From the NCBI GenBank assembly GCA_964036295.1, contig OZ038466.1, positions 19,272,597 through 19,336,596 of the forward strand: a stretch of DNA of 64,000 nucleotides. Reading direction: 5' to 3'. The translations under genes and the position numbers were made by a program. This stretch comes from Plumapathes pennacea (lineage: Eukaryota; Cnidaria; Anthozoa; Antipatharia; Myriopathidae). The notes under the pieces were generated by a model. It made no database searches. It worked only from the letters and a program-made list of their open reading frames with translations, and had not been told where the DNA came from. This document shows, one piece after another, positions 22,440 through 35,158 of the stretch. Each line of letters starts with the position of its first letter. Position 1 is the stretch's first letter.

Positions 22440-24839
22440 TATTTTATCTGCAGCGCAAGATGATTTTAAATGGGAATGTACTGTACTGTTTTCAAAATTT
22501 TTCGTACCTCAATTTGACCACCAAACAAAGGCAGATGTACATATAGTGTAGCTGTATGTGTGAGAACTTATTTTTATCATTTGACTTTCCGATGATTAAT
22601 ATTGATGCTTTATTTGTTACAATGTCACGACAAAAGTCTGGACAGTTTATTTTAAGTAGATGTATAACCACTCACAGCCCCAGCATTTTCAACTACAAAA
22701 TAGCCATCAATTATACAGTACTGTATATATGCAATAGTGTAACATAATTGATAAATGCAGAATCTTGTAAAATGCAGGTAAGTAATATTATCAAAACCAC
22801 CCTATAGAGAAAAATTCTCAATTTTAACCCTTGGACATTCATGCAAAGTTCTATTGCAACCATAAATGGCAAGGGAAGGGGTATGCTCTGGTAAAAATCC
22901 TTGCAAGATCCTACTGTAGAGGATCCTACCAATATTTTTGTTGACTAAAATCCTGTAAGGAACTTTTAAGGATCCTGGCTGGACAAGAATTGCCAGGATC
23001 CTCATGATAAGAGACCAAAGATGGTGGTCAAAATATCAGAAACATTCACCGGGATTACTGGCAATTTTCAGCCGCTACTTTAAAGTGCCCAACTTATTAA
23101 GCTACTGGTGATTTTAATCCCGCAAATTCTCTGCCAATTGAAAATCTAAGTTTTTGTAATACATGCTTCCCTTCCCGTGGATTTCAGGAGCAATATACTG
23201 TTATTATGCTATTTGCATTTCTTCGCTTCTGATTATACAATAAATATGAAAAGAATAACTTGCCATCATGGCTTTTGTTTGGCACTTAAAACATTATTGT
23301 TCAAAAGTTGTTTTGAAGCTTCTTCACAAAATGAAAACATTAACACCTCAAATGTCATGCAACATTTTGAGCACATGATAGTGCAAGTGCTTATCCAGAA
23401 CTTCTTGTCTGCACAACTAAATAACAGAACCCATGAAAACAGAGATTGTAAGAATTATTTGGTACTCATTATTTGGTCCTCTAGAGGACCCTTCTGTAAA
23501 TCACTCCTGGTGAAGTTGGTGCCCATCCTCAATAAAGATTGTTATTATTACTCCCAGTGGCAATTTGTTTTGGTGCATTGAAATTCAAATCCTGTAACAA
23601 ACTAGTGCTCGCTCCAATACTCTATACACCCTATATAAAAGGGTGTATAGAGCATGACGTTTTTCAACACTACTACAGAGGGAGAATAAAATTATGAGCA
23701 CCAAGTGAAAGTACGTATTAAAAACTTATCATAATTTCAAAAATCAAATGTTGCAGCTTGAAACATCTGAAACATGCTTTTTCTTGTGGTATTGGTGGTT
23801 CTCTTTCAAAAAGTCAAACATTTAAGCTGTTCATTCCCAGTCCTCCACTCTTATTGCATGGGGTTTATAGGCTGACTTGCAATTTTAGGTACATGTTTCT
23901 GAGTCATTCATAGTTTTATGGGACAACCACAAATGTATTCTAAATTTTGGGGGCTAGTTTTTTTTTCCCTACTGAGCCAGCTATAAGATAGTGTGGAGAC
24001 TAAATCCCCAGTAATTGAGTCATAGAAACAATCAGCAAGTCTTGCATACATGCAGAAATCCAAAGAAATATTCATTGTGGGTCTCGCCTCCATGGTCGCC
24101 TGTTTTTTGACTAAACTAATCCATGCAACATGTTCAACATGGCGTCTAATCTTTCAGAAACGAAGCTGTTTTCAGAAAAATAATGCAGCACACCAGTCAC
24201 ACAAAGAAATTTTTTCAGATCAATTAAGGTCCCATTTTCACTTTTTTCACAGAAACAGAAAGGAATTTTGGTTGCCTTTTAAATTGATGCACTTTTATCA
24301 CCGAATGCAATCATCTGTGTAGACAAGAGATGAAAGCACAAAAAAAGAAATAAAGGAATCCAACGTTTGCGAATATCAAGACAACTAAAATTGATACTAT
24401 GGGCAACTACATATTGTAAAACTTGAAGAGCAACCAACCTAAAATCTTAAATGTCATGCACTGCATCAATCATTATTTTGTTTTTTGCCATTTTCAAAGC
24501 TGTTGAGATTGAACTCAAAGCCAAAACTCCTCCTCAAATTCTAGCATATCCATTTGTAAGTGATGTGAGCAATCCAATAAAAAATCTACAGCATCAGTAG
24601 TCAAGCAACATCCAATTCTGTACAATTCAAGTTTGTCAAGTCAATTCAATGACCCATATCTCAAGTTGCTCACAAGTAATTCATGCTACTTTTCACATAA
24701 CATCATCACAAATCACGTGATCAACTTCTGTACCAATCACCGTGTGCAGATTGTCAACACAATAAACGAAAAAAAAGTCATATTAATTAACCCTGAAAAC
24801 TATGACTTAATTGTTGCCCTTTTTAGAGCATGAGTAATT
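22440..24839. other. Gene-free stretch
   Basis: The longest open frame (23,177-23,581, +) has ordinary composition but no recognisable domain or splice context. AGGATCC-containing words cluster at 22,900-23,000. A 12 bp-arm palindrome (CTCTATACACCC .. GGGTGTATAGAG) lies at 23,620-23,652. Confidence 0.4.
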
Positions 24840-25057
24840 AACCTCTTTGCTCCCAAGCTCAAATTGAAGATTCTCTCAACCTTTTAAAAAGGAAATGTAT
24901 GAATGATATAGTGATGTGTAGGGAGACTGTTCATGGTTTAATCAGCTTTCACTATAGCAAGGTATTAAAATCCAAGTTCTCCTTACTGTATGCTATATCT
25001 CTGGTGAGAAACTGAAGGAGAACATTGAAGTTGATCATTCTTGGGAGTGAAAGGGTT
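24838..25057. mobile_element. TTAA-flanked short element (family B), copy 1
   Basis: The ends are TTAACCTCTTTGCTCCC and GGGAGTGAAAGGGTT, imperfect inverted repeats. The interior (CTTACTGTATGCTATATCTC, GGTGAGAAACTGAAGGA) matches the reverse complement of the copy at 38,833-39,046. Ends of the form TTAA-CCCTTT suggest a non-autonomous piggyBac-type element (inference). Confidence 0.75.
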
Positions 25058-25128
25058 CAGTATTTATTTCCTTAAAAACAAGAATATGCCACTTTAAATG
25101 GAGTCATCGACTCCCACAGCATGCTTAC

Positions 25129-25161
25129 GCCAGAACCCACAAATAATTTGTGGGTTCTGGC
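25129..25161. repeat. Perfect 33 bp palindrome
   Basis: GCCAGAACCCACAAAT is followed by one A and then its exact reverse complement. Confidence 0.95.
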
Positions 25162-28083
25162 TTTGTGCTTGTTTCATAGAAACTACAACAGCTAGGATAT
25201 GTACTAAAAGTAAGACGCCTTTAAAAAATCTCACTAGAAGAAAAATACCAAAGGTCGAAGTCGAGCAATTTTGATATTGGATAAATGTCACTTTTACAAA
25301 AGTCGGTTTCGGCCAATACTGGTTTTCAATTTTCCGACTATCAAATTCAGTATTTCTGAAAACCAACTAGGTTCTCGTTTTCTCCTCCCTGAGGATTGTT
25401 AAGACACAAAACGTCGATCAAGGGAAATCAATTTTGTGACTCAATGAACCGATCGATTCGGACAGACATTCACCTTTAACCTTTTCAATTCCAAAAGAGA
25501 TTAACTCTCCCAGGCATATAGAATAGAAAATATGTCAATCAAAAGCTCACCTTCAATTCTGAGAAGATCCGTTTTCGCTGTTTTACGTAAACACGTACAA
25601 TATCCGTCCTCATGCGTGCTCAGTGAGTTCATGAGCGACTATTTTTCTTTGCTTGAGCCATTGCCGACGGCGTGACACTTCCACCCAATTAACGTCGAGT
25701 CCCTGGTCAAAATATTGTCGCTAACACTGCAGATATTAGGAGAAATGTTAGCCTTCAGCCATTTTGAAAAGAGCCTGAATTAGTACTTTATGTAACCCGA
25801 TTATAGTGTACAATATAAAACCTAATCAAAATTTACATAATAACTAATAACTATGATATTAAGCGCGTTCTGATTGGCTAAGTAACGTATTTGGTTAAGT
25901 GATGTATTTTATTGACATAGAGATTTGGAGATTAGGCTAAAATGGCCATTTTTTGAGAAAATGGTAAGGCTATAACCCATGTTTTTTGTCAAGAATAGAC
26001 AATTTGACGAAAAATTTAGAAACCTTTCTTGAAAGTTTCATGCAATTCAGCCGCATTTGAGTTCATCAACTTGAAGATCTCATGTCTTAATCTTCTCTAA
26101 CTCCTTGGCCCTAGACTTTTGCACTGGTCTACAAACAAATGAGTACACACACACACACACAAAACAATTGCGGTATTGAGGACAAGGGATAATAGAGGCA
26201 GGGACCAATAAACCACTTTTACCGTGAGAATTATTGTTAGGGGGAATCACAAGCATCATTAGCCCAGATACCGCTAGTTCAAACAGAACAGGGTTCAGCA
26301 GTGGTCGCTCTCACAGATACCGGTAGTACGAAGTGGTACAGAGCACGGTGTAGGTCTGAATCTCTAGCCCAGATGCCAGTAGTTCAGACAGAAGAAGCAT
26401 ATTGTAAACATATTTTAAAGTGTCTTAACGTTTTGTCCCGGAATGCAGCTTACTCTTTCTTTTGAAAACAAAGCAGACAAAAATGTCAGCGTTGTATGTT
26501 GAGCACCCTAAGCGGTACCAAAACCCGTGAATTTGACCCCTTAAGAGGTACGACGAGTAACCCCCGGGTCAAATGGAAATGTAGAGCCTTCCCCTGCTAC
26601 CCAAACAGTTCCTCAACGCCTATGCCCCTGCTAACATGACTGCAAATGTCGAAGCCCCGACCACAAACACGACAGCTGAGCTGCATATCGTTAAAGACAA
26701 CGCTTGGGAACTTGCTAAGCTACAACACAGCATAGCAGCTTGGTTTGCTAAAGAACGCTGTCAACACATCTACTTGAATCCCTACAAGAGGAGTTCAAGC
26801 AACTGTTTAGAGATATAGGCAAAGCGAGAGGTAAGATGGTTCACTTGCATACAGACACTGATGTGACACCTAAAAGCAACTGCTTCGACAAATGCCCTTC
26901 CAGGTTGGAGAAGCTGGACATTATAGAACCAGTCATGTCGTTGAGGTTCCTAAGAAGTCGCGTGTACAGTATATACCAGATAAACAGTATACAAATATTT
27001 GTGTAGCATACTGTACCGTATAAGTATTGATCTTAAAGTAATGAATTACCTGATTAAGCATTCCAGGTGAAGCTGAGCATAACAGTCTTCCTGGGTACTA
27101 CTCCAACCCAGACGCTAACAGCCAACCTGCTATTCAGTTATTCATTGAGAATAAGCGGGCGCCGATACGGGTGCGGGTGCGGATGCGGATGCGGGCACGG
27201 AGCCGGTGTAGGTGCGGTGCAAAATGAATTCGAGTGGTCAATAAGGAAGTGTCACATTTTATTTTGATCAACGTGAGACTTTGAATGGTTATATAAACAG
27301 AATTTCTGGATTTTTTTCTGTGGGAGGGGGGGGGGGGGGGGGGGGGAATCTATTAGTTTAAAAAAGTTCGAAACTAGTGGTTGACCTGACGCTATTTGTC
27401 AGTTGTTATTGTTAATATTTAGGGTACTATCATTCGATCAATTCAAAACAGTCTATAACTATACACTTTCAAATTCTTTTGTGCAATACACATGGCTAAC
27501 GGCAGAGCCTTCGTCTGACTATGAAAAGCAATTTGCTCTGCCATTTTTACCAACCAGTGGCGAGTGCGTTAAATGACACCACTGACTGAATAGTCTATTG
27601 TTAGCCTATATAGCATATACACTTATCCCTACCTGAGAAATAAAACTGGTTTCAATCTTGTGGTCTCTGTGACTGACAATCTATATTTGTATTCATATTG
27701 GTTTTGTTTCTATATATGTCAATAAAAAATCATTATATACTATTCAATTTAGCATAGGTATTAATATAAATTATTAAAAATTCCATTATATATCTTGGAG
27801 GTTAGGTCAAATTTTTATGAAAATATATGGGACCACATGTTTAAACAAGATAGGCAATAAAAAACTATTCTATAGTTTACTAGCTGGCAGCAACATTACT
27901 ATCCATGCGCGATAAAAATAATCTTAGCAAGAAAACACGATGTGTGATACCTGTACCTTACAGCAAATGACAAATATTAATACTATTAAAACAGCTTCTT
28001 GTCACATCTCCAATAAATTTCCCAGTCGTAGCTCAAAATAAGAGACAGGGAAAGCATCTTCATTACTATTCCCGGACCAGGTT
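25162..28083. other. Intergenic stretch downstream of the phosphatase gene
   Basis: An (AC)n run lies at about 26,148-26,161. A GGATGCGGGTGC-type minisatellite is at 27,165-27,225 and a poly-G run at about 27,327-27,347. The open stretch at 26,636-26,818 is not recognised. The phosphatase 3' untranslated region must lie here on the - strand. A possible reverse-strand AATAAA is at about 27,258-27,263, but I cannot confirm the polyadenylation site. Confidence 0.45.
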
Positions 28084-31000
28084 TCAGAAGTTGGCATATT
28101 CACTGAAGGAGTCCAGGTAGTTTTGGACCGCCTCATAGCAGAAGACATACTGGTCCTGTCATAAATAACAACGATAAATCTTTTAACATAAGCGGCCTAC
28201 CTTGTTTCTGCCTGTTCTTTCCATTTCTCTTTTTGTTTCTCTTGTTTTGCTCTTCCTTTCTAAGTAACTAAAAGCTACGTTCACCAATACGTTTTTGTTT
28301 TGAAATGTAGTTTTTGTGTTTTCGCCTTTCGTTCACAATATTAAAAAGGGATCACTTGAAAACGAAGATTCACGCGAACGGTTCCAAACCAGAGGTTTTC
28401 CGTTGGAAACAAATTAGTGCAGACGGATGACTTCGAAAACGGAGATCTGTGAAAACGCATTCATGTTGTGTGGACGTACGTGACCGTAGTGAACACCGAC
28501 AAACGTCATTGAATCGGATACCAAATGGGCAGCATGAACCCTGATGTCCATGCCTACATTAAATAGCTCCCCATTCTTTCCTTCCATTTGTCCTTCCTAT
28601 CGTCTTAATTTGTCCCTCCAAAAATGAACTGAGGACTATATGCATATCAGGCCCCGCTTGGGAGCAAGATCAATATTATAGAATCAAGCCAGAACACGAA
28701 CGGTACTCGTTATTAGTTTCGAAGGGAATACATCAACTAGAAAATAATACGATGTTCGCATTTGTTCACGCGCGCAAATGGAGAAGGCTCTACTAACTTT
28801 TTAATCGCCCACTATAGATATATCCTTTTAACCGTTGAATTCTCTTTTTACGTGCAAAGAATTTTACCAAATGAATACTAATGCGCGTAAACCACCGTTT
28901 CAAACTGGTCGGGAAATTTGATAAACACAAGAAATGACCAAAACAAAATACGAAAACAAGCGATAGGAATTGGGAGTAATCTCAATTGACCATGACGTCA
29001 TTAGGGAATCACACGTGGTAAGCTTATATTATCTACATCTACACTTTACTGAGTCAGTAAAATCCTTGTGGATATCACACTAACTGTACTACTACTATAA
29101 CAAACAATAATATATACTGTAACAAAAAAAGTAAATGTCGAAACGTACCATACTCTCCACCGCCCCAGGCCGTTTGACACGCAGCACTTTGATGGTCTGG
29201 AATATGTCCACCACCTGATCCTCTTTGAGTCGCTCCACAGCCGAGTAAATGGCGCAGAACGTCCCACTGCGTCCCACTCCATCACTGCATGAAACACGAA
29301 AGACATTGATGAAAAAAGAAAATCTTGACTGGGAGAAGAGAGTCACCATGTGTAATTCTCTCGCTCCAGGCTTTCTGCCACGTGTGGATTTGTGTATCTT
29401 AGTTTACAGAGCAGTTTTCGGATGACTGTCGAAAGTAATCGTACGGTCGTTTTGGTTTTGCGTTTGATACGCTTTCCGATTGGTCCAAACAAGTTCAGCA
29501 GTGTTCTTGGCCAATCAGGAGCCAAAGGCTGAATGTGATATTCTCAGGTGAGCAAGCAAGTTGCAATGGCGCGTTTTTACACCGTTGATTGGTTTAAACA
29601 AAACCAAACGCGGATTACTGTGGCTTCCGATTGTTTGAAACTTTGTTGGTCAAAAGTTTTGGTATTCGTCGACAGTCATCCGAAAACGGCCCCATAGAGC
29701 TTTACTAATCTTATCGGGCAACATTTGTGTTTGCTCACCTGCAATGAACGATAATAGGTGCATTGTCCGATTGTTGTTGAGATGTCTGGACTGCAGTCAA
29801 AAGATCCAAGACGCTTTCGTGATTGGCGGGGACAGTTTTGTCTGGCCAACCAGGGTACTGGTGGTGCTGCACTATCAAGACATGCTTTGGTCTCTGTACA
29901 AGCAAATACCCAAAGCCATCAATCCAGTGTTATTTTTCGGTCTCACTAGATATATATCACACAGTATGGAGAACGTGGCTTTTTATATATTTGACAGATG
30001 AAAACTGCTTGAACAATCATTTTCTCACTGCCTCATTATAATACTTTTTTTTCTCAAATGGTTTGGAGAGTCTGCGTTATTAAGTTAGCAGTGAAAGTTT
30101 TCAGAGGCTTGAAGAATTACGTAAAAGAAAGGTACATACCTTCACTTCATAGATCTTCAATTTTCTTACAACATTCCCACGTTTCTGTTCTTCTGAAGCA
30201 GTTTCCACTGTAATATCACCGTAGGTCAGCGCGCCCTCTGATGGCCAGTACTGAGGGAAGTTCTGTTGATAGGCCATTTGTACAATTAAATGCCGCTTTA
30301 TTTGAGGAGATGATAAGAAGAAGAAGAAATAGAGAAAGAACACGAAAAGAAAGAAGAAGAAGAAGTAGTAGTAGTAGTAGTAGTAGAGTGATTTCAATAA
30401 ACCCGTGAAACAGATACTACACTATTAGAGACTATTAGAGACACGTACACACTCCAAGTAGATGTCAGACTATACGGCAATGGCCACTATGTTTATTTGC
30501 CACCGGAAATTCTTCTCAAAAGCTCTTACAGAAAACTCATAGTAAAATAGACTCTTGCCCACCTAATGTTAGGAAACAATGTGGGCACTTGATTGGCGTG
30601 AGTGAAAGGACAAGAAATTGCCTTGAGTTGACGTCGACTCGCATGTTTTTAGTGACGTTTCGTAGATATGCCTTCAATATATTTGTATCGACGCGGACAT
30701 TAACACTCGCTAGCTGTCGGATCGCGGCCACTTCGGATATTCAATTTCCCAATATCGCGACATTTTGTTTCGAATCAAAAATATAGACAAATACTCTCTA
30801 CTAGATACTAGTACACCCTCACTAATAAAAACTGTTTCACGGGTTTATTGAAATCACTCTAGTAGTAGTAGTAGTGGTAGTAGCAGCAGCAGCAGCAGCA
30901 TTAATAATAATACTAATACTAATACTACACAACCAAACGCCAAACAATAGACGGAATGGAAAGGACAACAGATCAACAACCGACCAATAACGAAGCGCAC

Positions 31001-34000
31001 CAGAGTCTTCTCGACTAGACGAATCACTCTGACGAATCTACTTTCTAACTCTTAACGTAGCAACTCGTTGTCAGACATACAACATAAACTCTTGAATCTC
31101 ACCACGTCATCCTCTGTAGGGTTATTCAGCATCACAACAGTTTTGATGTTGTACTGCAGAGCCATGCGCCAGAAATCCTTAATGGTTGACTCAAGGGGAG
31201 CTTGGGTCATGATGAATGCGTTGCGTTCTCTGTAGGCCTGATGCAAAGTATACAATTCATATTTTGAGGTAAAAATAGTTCGCAAAACGCATGTAAACTG
31301 CGTTTTCAAGTTTAACATTAACGAGCAGAAACCAGGAGCAAGAAACAAACATAACGGCAGCAGAAAGTGAAACAGCTTTAGTATAATTAGACAAAATAAC
31401 AAAACAATTATAAAAAACAACCCAAGCTCAGTTCCTAGCGTGTTTTGTAAACAATTTTTTTTTGTTTGTTTGTTTGTTTTTGTATTTATCCGGGAACACG
31501 GAATTTCACCGGCAATATAAACGTACAAAAAGATTAGAAACAAACCTAAAGAAATCTTCATTAGCTTTAATGAAACAAACTAATACAAGAATGCCATCAC
31601 AAAGACTGCGTCCGACTACGACGCCATCTTGAAGGGTTTTTCCGGTTCATCAAAACATGCGGACAACGACGAAATGGCGCACGAAACATTATGGTTGAGG
31701 GACCAAAGGATAAAGTAAAAAGTAAAAAGTATACACATACATCAGTGAATGAGGCGTTGATGTATCCCTGCACCTCGCCGGCCCTCAAGATCACCCGGGC
31801 TGAATCAACTGAGTAGTGAGATATAAGCAAAGTTAGCAGTATTCACAGACAATTATAGAACTACAAAAAGTAGTTTGACTTCCACGTTAAATTGTCTTCC
31901 TTGCCCATTTTGATTGGAAAAAAAGATTGCGCTTCAAACTAGGTTACAGTGAAGTCCGTCTAAGGCGGACACCCTCGGGACTAGCCCACTTAAGGACGTG
32001 TCCGCCCTAGAGAGAGTTCATGCACTTACAGAGAAACAAGTGAAAATCGGCAAGGACCAAATCTGCATGCTGCCCGCTTTAAAGGTGTCCGCGAAGGGCG
32101 CAAAACTGTCGTACGAGCCCATCTAATTTGAACCACGACCTGTGTCTACAGTATATCATATACGTATATAAACCCCCAAACTAAACGATTCGTCCTGCGT
32201 GTACCTATTTTAAATGCATGATTCAAAGTTACTTGGTATCTGTTAAACCAGGGATGGTGAAAATTACTCACGTGGTATGACATGGGAAAACCTGTTTTTG
32301 GAAATGTTTTCTGGTTGTCGACCAGCCTGGCTTTCGTCCACCGAGATATCGTCCGAAACCGCTTTCAGACGCTAAAGGTGAGATAAATTGTGATATAAGT
32401 TTAGCAAACGTAGAGCATGGCAAGTGTGTCCCAGCTCCTTTTGGTATATTTAACTATATTTTGACTTCCACACCTCAAATTCTTTGGAATATCCATTGGC
32501 GCCACCACCTTTACTGACTTCCGACAGTTTATTCATGGCAATACGGAGATCCTGTACAGAAATTTCTGTATTTCCGCAGGTAAGAGCTTCCAGAATGGCT
32601 TGGTGGATAAACACGTACTGTTTCTAAAACGAACGAAACAAAACCCAGACTATAAAGCAGTGGATCTAAACTTTTAACAATGTATCCAAATACATTGTAA
32701 AAATTTCAGAACTTTCGTCAGGTTAGAGTATTATACTTTAGAGCCGTCGGTGGTCATAATGCTACTGCAGTGGTTGCTTCTTTTGCTTCTGATGATGTTG
32801 ATGTTGTTTCTATTCCTGTTCTTGTTTCTGTCACTGCTGCCGTTGTTTTGTTTCTGATGCTTTATTTCTCTGTCGTTTCTACTTCTGTTTGTTGTCATTT
32901 CTATCAATGTCGCTGTTGCGCCAACTTACATCCGTCTGGACCATGTGAGGCCGGCATTTGCGGAGTTTCTGAGTGTAGTTGAAGATGTCCACAGTTTTCT
33001 GCTTCTTCACTTGCTCCATCATGGCGTCGATGATAATGTAGGTTCCCGTGCGGCCGACTCCAGCACTAAAACACAACATGTCCGACCACTCAGCAATATA
33101 CTCTATGACAATTTTCATCAGATAGCTCCAATGATGACATTTGTTACGAGGCACGAAACTACACAACAGGTCCCCGAGCAGCGAGAAGGTTAATTTTAAG
33201 TGGCGAGTGTCAAAGAGACCCCTCACCATGGATGCTTTGCGCGCCCAGTGACTGACAGCGGCCATTTTCGTACCATACAAAAATGGCGGACTCTCATGTT
33301 TTTCTACGTTTTATCGCGAAATAAATCAGCACAAACTCAGAAAGTGTAAACTATTGAATACGGTAAGCAGCGACAGCCAGATCAATCAGTCATTACGTGG
33401 GCGCCTCAGGAAAATCTAGCCCCGGATGTACATATAAACATGGGCGCGCAAAGCATCTACGGTGAGAGGGTCTCTTTAACACACAATGTTAACACACAAT
33501 GCAGTATCTCACCTGCAGTGCACCACCGTTGGTCCGGACTTTGCTGGTTTCCACGCACGAACCTTTCTCCTGAAAGATAGCACGGCCGTGGGGTATTGTG
33601 GGACACCTTTGTCCGGCCACGAGATGAAGTGAAACTGGCGCACTGGACGAGATACTTCACCCTACAGAAACAAGTCGAAATAACCACGGTGAACAAACAA
33701 GATCAAGCGACAATTTGAAACAGTACCAGGTGTACAGTTATAAGAAAACCCGTAAAATGGATCTGAGGTACTGGCACACACCGTTTATAGAGCCGTTTTC
33801 GGATGATTGTCGAAAGTAATCGTATGATTGCTTTTGGTTTTGCGTTTGCTACGCTTTCCGATTGGTCCTAACAAGTTAATCAACATTCTTGGCCAATCAA
33901 GAGCAAAAGCAGAAGCTGGCTGCAATATTCCCAAGCAAGAAACAAGTGGCGATGGCGTGTTCTCGCACTGTTGATCGTTTCGTAAATCCAATCGCTATTA

Positions 34001-35114
34001 CTTGGTTTTGGTTCTAGTTTTTCTCGTAACTTTAATTGGTCGGACGTGTTTTTGCTCGCCCCATTGATTGGTTCTGTGATTGCTTTGGTTTACTATATGC
34101 AATGTCACACCGTGCAATTTTTTAACTTTGTGTCAGAACGGCGTTGCCCGGATCGGTTTCTGAGTGGATTATAATGTACACTCGAAATCCAATACAAGCA
34201 ACCACTGTATTATTTCTTAGTTTCTCAAACTGTCCAATTAGGGATTAATTGGACAGTTTGCAGTTGTCATTATATACAACAAGTTCTATACAAAAAAAAA
34301 ACAGCATTTTTTATTTGCTCGTGTACAATATAATTAATACATAACAGGACTACATGCTGTCTAGTTTGGAAATAATTGAATTCGCAGAATTCCTCTAACT
34401 GCTAATTTTGGCGGACCTCGGAATTTTTCTCATCCAATTATTTCCAAATTGGACAGCATGTACTCCTTTTGCATGTACGAATTGCAGTGTAACAACTGTA
34501 TATTCTATTTTTACAATGTACATATGGTTTCCGCCCTTACCTTTTTCAGTACAAATGTCCTGATGATATAGTCAGCAAACACTTCCTCCCTTTGGAAAGA
34601 TACCGTCACGGAGCCATACACTTTGGAGTCACTGGGCCAGTACTGGGAACATTTGGTCTAAGAAAGGGCAAGACATTTCTGAGTGCGTATTCTACAAGCA
34701 TGACACACTGAATTTCTATTTCTGCCTACCCTTCTAAAACGATACTTTCAGGTGTCCAAAAATACGACGGATTCCCCGGAGTAAACCTGGCTTCGTTCTG
34801 GCTGTCTATAACTATTCCCAATGTGTGTCTCTGTTTCTGTCCGTTTCTCTGTCTGCCTGTCTTCCTGTAACTTGCCAGGCATGTTGGAGAGTAAGTTTTT
34901 GTCTCTCTGCCTGCCTGCCTTATCGTGCCTTCTCTCACTTCACCAGCTTGAGGAACTTGCGTGTTTCTGTCTCTCTATATGTCTGTCTTTCTCAATCTGT
35001 TTCTGACCTCCGGAGTTCTGGAATTAATGAATTTGAGATTAAAAAGTAAACCCTGTCACAAGAAAGAGAGCATCCAAATTAGTAAGTACTCCAAGTTTCA
35101 ACAAGATTAATCCA

Positions 35115-35158
<44 letters not shown>

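Larger units (their letters stand above)
28084..32371 (-). other. Second phosphatase domain D2
   Basis: Begins about [14 protein letters not shown], followed by [21 protein letters not shown], the WPDKTVP loop and [16 protein letters not shown], and ends [12 protein letters not shown]. The nucleophile Cys, the loop Arg and a WPD Asp are kept, but the second loop position is Asp instead of Ala and the substrate tyrosine motif (YDHTRV in D1) reads LDSARV. D2 domains are usually weak or inactive regulators, and these changes fit that. The GRSGTFCAI stretch is the form seen in R2B D2 domains. Confidence 0.93.

Noticed and set aside
23177..23581. 134-residue open frame
   Set aside because: No domain, splice context or repeat-protein resemblance. 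Length is within chance for AT-rich DNA of this size.
25094..25366. Minus-strand frame with a hydrophobic stretch as a missing N-terminal exon of the DUF229-like gene
   Set aside because: It spans the 33 bp palindrome, has no convincing donor in phase and shows no family motif.
31052..31561. 169-residue frame as a single phosphatase exon
   Set aside because: Only 31,103-31,237 is exon. The upstream hydrophobic part is intron read-through before the CATCAG acceptor.
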